A stretch of DNA of 7,908 nucleotides, taken from positions 1 through 7,908 of the forward strand of contig PBOV01000120.1 of the NCBI GenBank assembly GCA_002724505.1, written 5' to 3'. Within the stretch, counting starts at the first letter, position 1. Every line of letters starts with the position of its first letter. Source of the DNA: Rhodospirillaceae bacterium. Lineage in GTDB: Bacteria > Pseudomonadota > Alphaproteobacteria > MPNO01 > UBA2964. Below, one piece after another: positions 1 to 6,030 of the stretch. Under the pieces are notes generated by a model, which ran no database searches, had not been told where the DNA came from, and was given only the letters and a program-made list of their open reading frames with translations. Both the position numbers and the translations under genes were made by a program.

Positions 1-798
1 ATTGGCGTTAACTGGGGTAGCCTCGATCAGGATTTGCTGACGGATTTGATGGATAGAAATGCAGACTCGGAAACCCCTATGGAAACAAACGAGATTACCC
101 GCGAAGCGATGATCCAGTCGGCCCTAATGTCAGCTGAGCGAGCTCACGACCTCGGCATGGGACCAGAGAAAATAATCATTTCATGTAAGGTCTCCGAGGT
201 GCAGGACTTAATTTGTGTATATAAAGACCTGGCACAGCGTTGCAATTATGCTTTGCACCTTGGTTTAACTGAAGCGGGTATGGGTTCGAAAGGGATTGTG
301 GCCTCGACCGCCGGTATGGCGGTCCTACTTCAACAAGGTATTGGAGATACGATCCGAGTTTCCCTCACGCCTGAGCCAGGTGGTGATCGCACCCATGAGG
401 TAATTGTAGCGCAAGAAATGCTGCAAACGATGGGCTTACGATCGTTCTTGCCGCTTGTAACGGCTTGTCCAGGCTGCGGACGAACCACGAGTACGGTGTT
501 TCAGGAACTCGCTAACAAAATCCAGATGTATATTCGTAAACAAATGCCTGAGTGGCGTGAAAACTATAACGGTGTCGAGAATATGGTAGTCGCTGTCATG
601 GGATGTATCGTCAATGGGCCCGGTGAGAGCAAACACGCAAATCTTGGGATTAGCCTGCCGGGAACCGGTGAAGAACCGGCTGCGCCAGTTTTTATAGATG
701 GAGAAAAAGCAATGACCTTGCGCGGCAAAGGAATAGCCGAAGAGTTTCAAAGAATTGTCGACACCTATGTAGATACCCATTACGAAAAACGTGTTTAG
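1..798 (+). CDS. ispG: 4-hydroxy-3-methylbut-2-en-1-yl diphosphate synthase (IspG/GcpE), 5'-truncated by window edge
   Basis: IspG is the [4Fe-4S] enzyme of the cytosolic MEP isoprenoid pathway. It reductively opens methylerythritol cyclodiphosphate to HMBPP, usually with flavodoxin or ferredoxin as electron donor. The reading frame is open from the first base and gives 265 codons, so roughly the N-terminal third is outside the window. The C-terminal iron-sulfur domain is intact. It has the CPGC pair (cysteine codons at 466 and 475) and the third cysteine in GCIVNGPGE (codon 604), whose glutamate is the usual fourth cluster ligand. The earlier GLTEAG and [12 protein letters not shown] segments fit the family TIM barrel. 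The stop TAG at 796-798 lies only 6 bp from the end of the convergent transporter gene. The true start lies upstream of the window; the internal ATG at 34 is not a credible start. The identification is secure. Confidence 0.97.
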   Translation: MGVNWGSLDQDLLTDLMDRNADSETPMETNEITREAMIQSALMSAERAHDLGMGPEKIIISCKVSEVQDLICVYKDLAQRCNYALHLGLTEAGMGSKGIVASTAGMAVLLQQGIGDTIRVSLTPEPGGDRTHEVIVAQEMLQTMGLRSFLPLVTACPGCGRTTSTVFQELANKIQMYIRKQMPEWRENYNGVENMVVAVMGCIVNGPGESKHANLGISLPGTGEEPAAPVFIDGEKAMTLRGKGIAEEFQRIVDTYVDTHYEKRV

Positions 799-804
799 CC
801 GATA

Positions 805-1728
805 TTAGGATGGTACATCTGAAGCTTGCTTGTTGACCTCTTTGTCTTCTGCTTCCTTCTTTGCGAGAAGGAAAGACGAAGCAATGATCACTATACTGCC
901 GACCCAAACCCAAATTATAGGCCACTCTCCAAATACCGCTAGGCCAATAAGAGCCGCGACGGGTAGCCGAAGAAAATCTAATGTTATTACCACAGTTGCA
1001 TCAGCTGCATGGAAGGAGCGCGCAAGAGCCCGTTGGGTAAGAGCGCCGAATGCCCCTATTAATATCAACCAAGAAAATTGCTCTAAGTTTGGTGTTGTCC
1101 AGACAAAGAGTGCAACTATTAGCGCGTAGGGGGCGACAAATACTGCCTGGTAAATAGCGATGCTATCAGGATGCTCTGTCCTTGATAGGTATTTGATCAT
1201 AATTGAATTGCAGACACTTAGTAAAACGGCAGTAATAGCGAATAAGATCCCAGGGTTCATCTCCTGAAAACCAGGCCGGATAACAATTAAGGCCCCAACG
1301 ATACCAATGCCTATAGCAATCCAACGCCTGGATCGTGCTAACTCTCCCAGGATCAGTATGGCCGCAATACATGCCAGAAACGGGCGGGTAAAACCTATGG
1401 CAGCAATATCACCAAGCGGGATATACGTGGCAGCAATAAAGAAAAAGGTGACGCTGAGGTAGGCGGAGATACCTCGGACCGCATACAGCGACAATTTTTT
1501 TGTGCGTAACCTTGCCCCTCCATTGGCGAAAGCCGTAGGGAGTAGGAACATGAGCCCAAAGCTCGCCCGAAAAAATACGACGACAAGGATCGATAATTCT
1601 GGGGAAAGTGTGCGGGCAATACTCATCATACCGGTAAAAAATGCGCCGGCACAGGTGATCCAGAATCCAGCCCGGACCGCCCCGGGTAGAGAATCAAACC
1701 ATTTATTTAATGGTTGGAAAATTTTCAT
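805..1728 (-). CDS. EamA/DMT-family inner-membrane transporter
   Basis: This 307-residue hydrophobic protein has about ten predicted helices, near residues 20-38, 46-65, 83-101, 107-128, 135-151, 160-180, 190-210, 219-237, 244-267 and 270-289. That is the two-repeat EamA architecture of the drug/metabolite transporter superfamily. Each half ends with the family-typical short glutamate motif: LGEL near 127-130 and FGEW near 266-269. The C-terminal tail is charged and probably cytoplasmic. Members export or import small metabolites such as amino acids, nucleosides or S-adenosylmethionine, but the substrate cannot be read from sequence. The start ATG (complement of 1726-1728) precedes the first helix and has only a weak upstream purine stretch. 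The gene is divergent from arfB (51 bp gap) and convergent with ispG (6 bp gap). The fold assignment is confident; the substrate is unknown. Confidence 0.9.
   Translation of the reverse strand: MKIFQPLNKWFDSLPGAVRAGFWITCAGAFFTGMMSIARTLSPELSILVVVFFRASFGLMFLLPTAFANGGARLRTKKLSLYAVRGISAYLSVTFFFIAATYIPLGDIAAIGFTRPFLACIAAILILGELARSRRWIAIGIGIVGALIVIRPGFQEMNPGILFAITAVLLSVCNSIMIKYLSRTEHPDSIAIYQAVFVAPYALIVALFVWTTPNLEQFSWLILIGAFGALTQRALARSFHAADATVVITLDFLRLPVAALIGLAVFGEWPIIWVWVGSIVIIASSFLLAKKEAEDKEVNKQASDVPS
846..881. other. Perfect 8-bp hairpin near the ispG/transporter convergent junction
   Basis: TTCCTTCT (853-860) and AGAAGGAA (866-873) form a perfect 8 bp stem with a 5-base loop. An outer CTTC/GAAG pair (846-849 and 878-881) extends it across a small internal loop. 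It lies inside the 3' end of the transporter gene, about 50 bp past the ispG stop. It could slow or end transcription from ispG, but no T-run follows the stem. It may simply reflect the Lys/Glu-rich tail that these bases encode. Confidence 0.3.
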
Positions 1729-1779
1729 GGTTCGTTATAGGTCTCTGTAAGCTAGGGCGCTAGGGTCGGGGTTAGATAA

Positions 1780-2211
1780 ATGGCGGAACAGGGAATAAAA
1801 GTCGGACCAATCGTAATTGCCGCAGCCGAGTTAAAATTTTCCTACATTAGGGCATCCGGTCCAGGAGGACAAAACGTTAATAAGGTCTCGACTGCAGCAC
1901 AGCTGAGATTTGAAGCCGCTAAATGCAAGACTATAAATTCTGACCTGCTGAAGCGGTTGCGGGAGGTTTCGGGACAACGCATGACGAGCGCAGGAGTAAT
2001 CGTGTTAACGGCTCAGCGTTTCCGATCTCAGGAACGCAACCGAGAAGACGCTATTTTTCGACTTACGGAAATTATACGAGCCGCTTCTCGTCAGAATAAA
2101 TTTCGACGTCCAACGAAAATGAGTAAGCGCATTAAAAGGAAGCGGCTCGATAGCAAACGCCGTCGCAGCAATATAAAAATTAATCGAAGGAGTTTAAAAG
2201 GTGATGATTGA
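1780..2211 (+). CDS. arfB: Alternative ribosome-rescue factor / peptidyl-tRNA hydrolase ArfB
   Basis: ArfB (formerly YaeJ) frees ribosomes stalled on mRNAs without a stop codon by hydrolysing the peptidyl-tRNA ester. The 143 aa length is typical. The release-factor catalytic motif is at residues 27-34 (GPGGQNVN), with GGQ at 29-31, in the context SGPGGQNVNKVSTAAQLRF shared by ArfB and the mitochondrial ICT1. Residues from about 107 to 140 form a strongly basic Lys/Arg tail, as expected for the helix that enters the empty mRNA channel. The class I codon-recognition domain is absent, which separates it from RF1/RF2. The start ATG at 1780 gives the normal N-terminus. Its ribosome site is weak (GGGGT about 10 bases upstream). 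The stop at 2209-2211 is followed 50 bp later by msrB on the same strand, suggesting co-transcription. Confidence 0.95.
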   Translation: MAEQGIKVGPIVIAAAELKFSYIRASGPGGQNVNKVSTAAQLRFEAAKCKTINSDLLKRLREVSGQRMTSAGVIVLTAQRFRSQERNREDAIFRLTEIIRAASRQNKFRRPTKMSKRIKRKRLDSKRRRSNIKINRRSLKGDD

Positions 2212-2261
2212 TTTGCCCTGGAATTTCCGGCAGCATCGCAATGGAATATGGGGATAAAAAT

Positions 2262-2669
2262 ATGACTGATAAGATTGCAAAGTCTGATGAACAGTGGAGA
2301 GAAGAACTGACAACGGAACAATTTCACGTTTGTCGTCAAGCGGGTACCGAAGCCCCTTTTTCGGGAAAATTTAATGACTTTAAAAAGGTCGGAACCTTTG
2401 TCTGTTCTTGTTGTGGTAACCCGCTATTTGATTCAGAGACTAAATTTAACTCTGGTACCGGTTGGCCAAGTTTCTTTGCGCCCATATCGAAAGAGGCAGT
2501 TGAGCTTAAGGAAGACCGGTCTATGTTTATGAGCCGGACGGAAGTGATTTGTTCAAAATGCGATGCACATTTGGGGCACGTTTTCCCTGATGGCCCGGCG
2601 CCTACTCATCAAAGGTACTGCATGAATTCAGTATCTTTAGACTTTGTAGAAAATAGCGATAGTGAATAA
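2262..2669 (+). CDS. msrB: Peptide-methionine (R)-S-oxide reductase MsrB
   Basis: MsrB reduces the R-epimer of methionine sulfoxide in proteins, with thioredoxin or a similar reductant. From ATG 2262 the product is 135 aa, matching stand-alone MsrB. The zinc site is complete: Cys48/Cys51 (VCSCCGNPLF) and Cys97/Cys100 (CSKCDAHLGHVFPDGP). The catalytic cysteine is Cys120 in RYCMNSVSLDF. The WPSF motif is at 68-71. The position of the usual resolving cysteine holds Thr66 (SGTGWPSF), as in the subset of MsrBs that recycle by another cysteine or a direct reductant. I chose ATG 2262 because GGGG sits 8 bases upstream and the N-terminus then fits the family. The frame is also open to an ATG at 2241 and a TTG at 2208 overlapping the arfB stop, but those add residues with no family counterpart. 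It is probably transcribed with arfB. Confidence 0.95.
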   Translation: MTDKIAKSDEQWREELTTEQFHVCRQAGTEAPFSGKFNDFKKVGTFVCSCCGNPLFDSETKFNSGTGWPSFFAPISKEAVELKEDRSMFMSRTEVICSKCDAHLGHVFPDGPAPTHQRYCMNSVSLDFVENSDSE

Positions 2670-2835
2670 GAGGATTTGGAAAAATTAGTTCGTCGTTTGA
2701 AGGACAATTCTTTATTTAAATTATGCTCCCATATGGGTATAAAGTAAAGTGGTGTCCCCATAAAAGTTTATCAAATCAAAAACCTTGGTTAAGGATGTAA
2801 CCGTTTTTCTTAATTTAAACCGAAAAAGGCCAAAA
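2670..2835. other. AT-rich intergenic region between msrB and the NmrA-like gene
   Basis: This 166 bp spacer is visibly AT-rich and holds no convincing gene. It contains a 10 bp palindrome CCCATATGGG (2728-2737) and the possible terminator described separately. The NmrA-like reading frame is open upstream to a TTG at 2785, but that extension has no family counterpart. The promoter for the NmrA-like gene is expected here; I could not pick a confident -35/-10 pair. Confidence 0.5.
2786..2811 (+). terminator. Possible weak intrinsic terminator after msrB
   Basis: TGGTTA (2786-2791) pairs with TAACCG (2798-2803), counting one T-G wobble, to give a 6 bp stem with the 6-base loop AGGATG. The stem is followed directly by TTTTTCTT (2804-2811). 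The shape fits a rho-independent terminator, but the stem is short and AT-containing, and it sits over 100 bp beyond the msrB stop. Its presence also argues against the TTG at 2785 being the start of the next gene. Confidence 0.35.
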
Positions 2836-3693
2836 ATGATTTTAGTTACATGTGCAGCAGGGAAAACTGGTAAAGCTATCGTTGGAGCTCTCGTAGGCGC
2901 TGGTTACCCGGTTCGGGCGATGGTTAGAACAGAAAAATCATTAGAAAGTTTAAAAAAATTAGGAGTTAAAGAGGCTTTAGTAGGAAATTTGGCTCTTTTT
3001 GAGGACGTCTTACGGGCAACGGAAAACATATGCTCTGTCTATTATATCGCGCCTAATATGGATCCTAACGAACGCTTAAACGGTAAGAATATAATTACCG
3101 CCTGCCAGGCTCAAAAGGTATCCCGGTTTGTTTTTCATTCTGTTCTTCATACTCAAGTTGAAGCGCTTCCGCATCATTGGGAAAGACACTTTGTAGAACA
3201 ATCAATCCTTAACGCTAAAATCCCATTTACTATTTTGCAGGTAGGTTCTTATATGCAAAATATGTTGCCGGCCTGGGGCCAGATGCTTGAAACGGGAATT
3301 CACCGGATGGCCTATGATGTTGATGCTCCGATGAGCCTTGTTGACCTTGATGATGTGTCAGAGGCCGCGGTGAAGGTATTGGCTGACGCCAGCTATGCAA
3401 ATGGAATTTTTGAAATAGCAGGGCCAATAATTTCTCTTAAACAGAAAGCTCAGATTCTATCTGAAGTCCTTAAGATAGAGGTGTCTGCGGAAAAGGAAGC
3501 GCTAGAAGATTTTTTGAGACATGGGAAATCTCTGGGTTTCAATGACTTCACGTTGTCTATGATGTCCAAAATGTTTCCCTATTACGACGAAAACGGGCTT
3601 GTTGGGTGTGACAAGACACTTGGTTGGATTCTAGGCCGGTCGCCGACAAGTTTTGAAGCTTTTGTCAGGCGGACAGCCGCTTCATTCAGTTAG
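2836..3693 (+). CDS. NmrA-like NAD(P)-binding Rossmann-fold protein
   Basis: This is a 285-residue protein of the NmrA/atypical short-chain dehydrogenase family. These are NAD(P)H-binding proteins acting as quinone or other reductases, or as redox sensors. The dinucleotide-binding loop is at the extreme N-terminus (ILVTCAAGKTGKAIVGAL, a GxxGxxG-like turn). It is followed by the conserved cofactor-distinguishing segment around VRAMVRTEKS, where the arginines favour NADP(H). The segments SVYYIAPN, RFVFHSVLHT and TILQVGSYMQNML match the family in order. No classical YxxxK pair is evident, as usual for this branch. I chose ATG 2836, with AAGG 6 bases upstream, because it puts the first beta-strand directly at the N-terminus. 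The 3' end overlaps the convergent DUF1989 gene by 8 bp. The gene looks more AT-rich than its neighbours by eye. The exact reaction is unknown. Confidence 0.85.
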   Translation: MILVTCAAGKTGKAIVGALVGAGYPVRAMVRTEKSLESLKKLGVKEALVGNLALFEDVLRATENICSVYYIAPNMDPNERLNGKNIITACQAQKVSRFVFHSVLHTQVEALPHHWERHFVEQSILNAKIPFTILQVGSYMQNMLPAWGQMLETGIHRMAYDVDAPMSLVDLDDVSEAAVKVLADASYANGIFEIAGPIISLKQKAQILSEVLKIEVSAEKEALEDFLRHGKSLGFNDFTLSMMSKMFPYYDENGLVGCDKTLGWILGRSPTSFEAFVRRTAASFS

Positions 3694-4321
3694 GGGTGTA
3701 AATCATTGCCTGAATTGGTTGACCAAAATCTGGAGCAGCCAAGTCGGGGCATGCACTTGCAGCAACTGCAAGATCCATCTCTGCACGGAATTCCACATAA
3801 ATCGGATTTTCAGGCCGATTTGGCGTGTGTTTGATTTCCCCTGTCGCAGTGTCGATGTCGACATGCTGAAATATGTTGAGCGGGCTTGGAATATACTCTG
3901 GTGGTACCTTCCATTTGCTGAACCCATCAATCAAATTTTCCCAGCAACCCCGGGATGGGATAGGGATGTCATCACCATGATGATATTGATTTAGCCGTCC
4001 TTCCTCCTTGGCGCGCGCATAACGTGGCCCCGAGCAAGTGCCGTACTGGAGGTCGTGATATCCCATACCAGCAAACTGATCTTCTGTGATGGTCATCATG
4101 GGGTTGTTGAGTTTGCTGTATAGTACGTCTCCGGTCGTTATCCAGAGTTTCATGTTGTAGACTTTTGTGCGTGCTTGGTCGAAACGTTCGTCAAGGTTAT
4201 GTAAATTAATACATGCAAAATCTATGATGGTCTTTGCTGTAAGCCTCAGGATCTGACCTTTTTTCATAGGTGCCCCCCAACCACTATTTGCCGGTACAAA
4301 TTCGTCGCTGATAATTTCCAT
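3686..4321 (-). CDS. DUF1989 protein, third in operon (CgdA/CgdB-like, UAAP family)
   Basis: This 211 aa protein belongs to DUF1989, formerly the urea-carboxylase-associated proteins; in characterised systems two such proteins form carboxyguanidine deiminase. Motifs in order are GW (14-15), GQILRLTAKTIIDF (22-35), FDQARTK (47-53), NNPMM (72-76), HDLQYGTC (89-96), EEGRLNQYHHGDD (106-118), RGCWENL (124-130), IPSPLNIFQ (144-152) and SACPD (189-193). The recurrent His89, Asp90, Cys96, Cys126 and Cys191 are likely metal or catalytic residues; that role is inference. The start is ATG (complement of 4319-4321) with AAAGGAA just upstream; the frame extends further upstream, but that part overlaps the preceding gene and is not family-like. 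It lies 20 bp behind the 180 aa paralogue and overlaps the convergent NmrA-like gene by 8 bp. No carboxylase or hydrolase partner is visible, so the substrate is open. Confidence 0.9.
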   Translation of the reverse strand: MEIISDEFVPANSGWGAPMKKGQILRLTAKTIIDFACINLHNLDERFDQARTKVYNMKLWITTGDVLYSKLNNPMMTITEDQFAGMGYHDLQYGTCSGPRYARAKEEGRLNQYHHGDDIPIPSRGCWENLIDGFSKWKVPPEYIPSPLNIFQHVDIDTATGEIKHTPNRPENPIYVEFRAEMDLAVAASACPDLAAPDFGQPIQAMIYTPN

Positions 4322-4341
4322 GTTTTTTCCTTTAGGCTCGA

Positions 4342-4884
4342 TCAGGGTTGCAAAACGGTGACTATGGCATCTGCCCCAGAAGCCGATGTTTCTGAAGCTG
4401 GACAGTTCATTACCGCACAAATGAGATCGATTTCAGCCTCTAAGTCTATCGAAACTGGCTTTGGCGGACCCTTGGGCTTGGGTCGAATGAGACCATCCTG
4501 CGTAATAGAGAGATTGCGAAAAATTCCCATTGGATCGGGTAGGTCCAAAAAAGTCATATTAAGATGACTAAGAGTGGAGAGCATACCTTCTGCACAGCCA
4601 TGCCCAGACTGCAAATCATGAAGCCCTATACCTGCAAATCCATCTTCTATAAAACGCATCATCGGATTATTCTGTTTGCTGAATAGCCGATGCCCCTTGG
4701 TTGGGTACATATTGAGGTTATAGATGCGTGTTCGGGCAGTATCAAAATACTCCCTAATGTCATCAGATTTAAAGGCGTTAAAATCGATTACGCTACGCCC
4801 CGTAATTCTTAACACTTGACCTCTATCGACATTGCCGGTCCAGCCCTTTTGTGGGGAAACGGTTTCTTTGCTAATGACATCCAT
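4342..4884 (-). CDS. Shortened DUF1989 protein, second in operon
   Basis: This DUF1989 paralogue of 180 aa has a family-like first half: KGW (13-15), GQVLRITGRSVIDF (22-35), FDTARTR (47-53), NNPMM (72-76) and HDLQSG (89-94). It then jumps from Gly94 straight to HGC (95-97), which corresponds to residues 124-126 of both neighbours. A 29-residue block containing the first conserved cysteine and the EEGRL..Y.HG.D motif is therefore missing. The later cysteines are kept (Cys97 and Cys161 in NCPAS), but the ENL and IPSP motifs have degenerated. The reading frame is clean and start and stop are normal, so this looks like a stable divergent subunit rather than a decaying gene. The start ATG (complement of 4882-4884) has GGGGGT about 7 bases upstream. 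It follows the first paralogue by 28 bp. Assembly with its neighbours is inference. Confidence 0.88.
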   Translation of the reverse strand: MDVISKETVSPQKGWTGNVDRGQVLRITGRSVIDFNAFKSDDIREYFDTARTRIYNLNMYPTKGHRLFSKQNNPMMRFIEDGFAGIGLHDLQSGHGCAEGMLSTLSHLNMTFLDLPDPMGIFRNLSITQDGLIRPKPKGPPKPVSIDLEAEIDLICAVMNCPASETSASGADAIVTVLQP

Positions 4885-4912
4885 TAAATTACCCCCAGTT
4901 CTCTAATTTATA

Positions 4913-5545
4913 TTAAACTTCAAACACTGTTGCGCCGACTTCAAGTCCCCGCGTTTTTGATGCCATATCTGGACACGCGCTAAACCCAACAAGTAAATCT
5001 CGTTCCGCCTGTAATTCAATTTTTACAGGTTTTTTTGGACGGATTTGCGTACGTTTCATACAGCCTGTTTTCTGGTCGATCTCCATATTTTGGAAGAAAT
5101 TTACAGGACTGGGGATGTTTTCATATGGAATACCCCAAGGCTCCAACGCCCAAGTGAGATTTTCTGTGCATCCATGATCAGGCAGTTCCATATCTTTGCC
5201 GTGGAGGTATTCACCGAGACGACCCTCCTCTTGAGCTCGCTTATGACGAGACCTACAACACATACCAAACTGCATGTCATGGGTCCCAATACCATCAAAT
5301 TCATCAGTGACCACCCTCATTAAAGGTGTGCCCCGCCGCGATAACATCTGATGGCCTCGCTTCAAATAGATACTGCGGTTGGCCTCCTTTGTTGGCGCTT
5401 GGTCAAAGGCTTCACCATAGTCCAATCCATCGAAGGCAACGAAATCGATAATTGTTCTGGCTGTAAGTCTCAAAACCTGACCAACTTTCATTTCCGTTGC
5501 CCAACCCGTATTTTTCGGAGCGAGGTGTTCCTGAATGACTCTCAT
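4913..5545 (-). CDS. DUF1989 protein, first in operon (CgdA/CgdB-like, UAAP family)
   Basis: This 210 aa DUF1989 protein aligns without gaps along most of its length with the third paralogue. Shared motifs are GW (14-15), GQVLRLTARTIIDF (22-35), FDQAPTK (47-53), HDMQFGMC (89-96), EEGRLGEYLHGKD (106-118), HGCTENL (124-130), IPSPVNFFQN (144-153), IRPKKP (168-173) and SACPD (189-193). Cys96, Cys126 and Cys191 coincide with those of the third paralogue. A local difference is a double Cys96-Cys97, and RRGTPLM replaces the NNPMM segment. The start ATG (complement of 5543-5545) has a good ribosome site, AAGGA, 9 bases upstream. It lies 29 bp after the acetyltransferase gene and 28 bp before the shortened paralogue, so translation within one transcript is likely. 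In the family this fold is linked to carboxyguanidine deimination; here the substrate is not known. Confidence 0.9.
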   Translation of the reverse strand: MRVIQEHLAPKNTGWATEMKVGQVLRLTARTIIDFVAFDGLDYGEAFDQAPTKEANRSIYLKRGHQMLSRRGTPLMRVVTDEFDGIGTHDMQFGMCCRSRHKRAQEEGRLGEYLHGKDMELPDHGCTENLTWALEPWGIPYENIPSPVNFFQNMEIDQKTGCMKRTQIRPKKPVKIELQAERDLLVGFSACPDMASKTRGLEVGATVFEV

Positions 5546-5574
5546 TTACAAACATCCTTATAAGTAAGGTTAGT

Positions 5575-6030
5575 TTACGGAGCATTTTCAGTCACACAAG
5601 GCGCATTGATATATTCCATATAAAGATGTGTAATTCCGGCCTCTTCGAATTCTTCGCCAAATTTTTTAAAACCTAGCGTTTCATAAAAGCTCTGAGCATG
5701 TCGCTGAGCATGAATTGCAATAGTGTACCCTTTTTTAGTTTGAGCATCAGTGATGACCCGTCGCATAAGAGCCTGCCCTACGCCTTTGCCACGTTCTTTT
5801 AACAATACGGCGACACGCTCTATTTTAATTTTTTTTTGGTTGTCAATTCTTAACCTCGCCGTGCCAATTACTAGCCCATCTCGAACCGCGAGGTAATGCC
5901 TGCAGTTTAAATCTAATCCATCGAACTCTTGTTGGGGATCGACCTTTTGCTCATCGCAGAAAACAATGTGACGAATGTTAAGGGCATTTTGCATTTGTTC
6001 CTGTGACGTAATCTCGATTACGTCGATCAT
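5575..6030 (-). CDS. GNAT-family N-acetyltransferase, ElaA/YjcF-like
   Basis: This 151 aa single-domain GNAT protein probably transfers an acetyl group from acetyl-CoA to an amine of unknown identity. The N-terminal half carries the ElaA/YjcF-type signature: IRHIVFCDEQKVD (19-31), then EFDGLD (35-40) and CRHYLAV (43-49). The acetyl-CoA pyrophosphate loop is RGKGVG at 80-85, preceded by the beta4 strand IERVAV (70-75). The C-terminal motif B is YETLGF (116-121), ending in the strand THLYMEY (134-140). The start ATG (complement of 6028-6030) has no clear ribosome site. Codons 3-9 lie in a 20 bp near-perfect palindrome that could fold in the mRNA. It is the first gene of a four-gene operon with three DUF1989 genes, which suggests that acetylation acts on the same or a related nitrogenous compound. 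That link is inference from position. Confidence 0.88.
   Translation of the reverse strand: MIDVIEITSQEQMQNALNIRHIVFCDEQKVDPQQEFDGLDLNCRHYLAVRDGLVIGTARLRIDNQKKIKIERVAVLLKERGKGVGQALMRRVITDAQTKKGYTIAIHAQRHAQSFYETLGFKKFGEEFEEAGITHLYMEYINAPCVTENAP
6005..6024. promoter_or_regulatory. 20-bp inverted repeat at the start of the GNAT gene
   Basis: GACGTAATC (6005-6013) and GATTACGTC (6016-6024) are perfect reverse complements separated by the two bases TC. The element lies in codons 3-9 of the acetyltransferase, just inside the start codon. It could be an operator for a dimeric repressor or an mRNA hairpin that limits translation of the first operon gene. Its coding role is also normal, so regulatory function is only a suggestion. 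Confidence 0.4.

Noticed and set aside
830..1129. Open frame on the plus strand opposite the transporter gene, and similar opposite-strand frames within the DUF1989 genes
   Set aside because: They lie opposite genes with clear family motifs, lack recognisable domains and are explained as coding shadows.
1751..1765. Short direct repeat GCTAGGG-C-GCTAGGG before arfB
   Set aside because: Only two 7-base copies in a 51 bp gap between divergent genes; too short to call a regulatory repeat without conservation data.
2208..2261. Upstream extension of msrB to a TTG overlapping the arfB stop codon
   Set aside because: The added 18 residues do not resemble an MsrB N-terminus, and the ATG at 2262 has a GGGG ribosome site at good spacing. 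The overlap remains possible but is less likely.
2785..2835. TTG start for the NmrA-like protein giving 17 extra residues
   Set aside because: The Rossmann first strand begins directly at the ATG 2836, which has AAGG upstream. The extension overlaps a likely terminator hairpin.
3645..3666. Imperfect inverted repeat GACAA...TTGTC near the 3' end of the NmrA-like gene, considered as a terminator for the minus-strand operon
   Set aside because: Five-base arms with a 12-base loop and no T-run in the minus direction; not convincing.
4322..4420. Longer N-terminus for the third-position DUF1989 gene
   Set aside because: The extra 33 residues overlap the 3' end of the preceding paralogue and have no counterpart in the two sister proteins, which begin at the equivalent of the chosen ATG.
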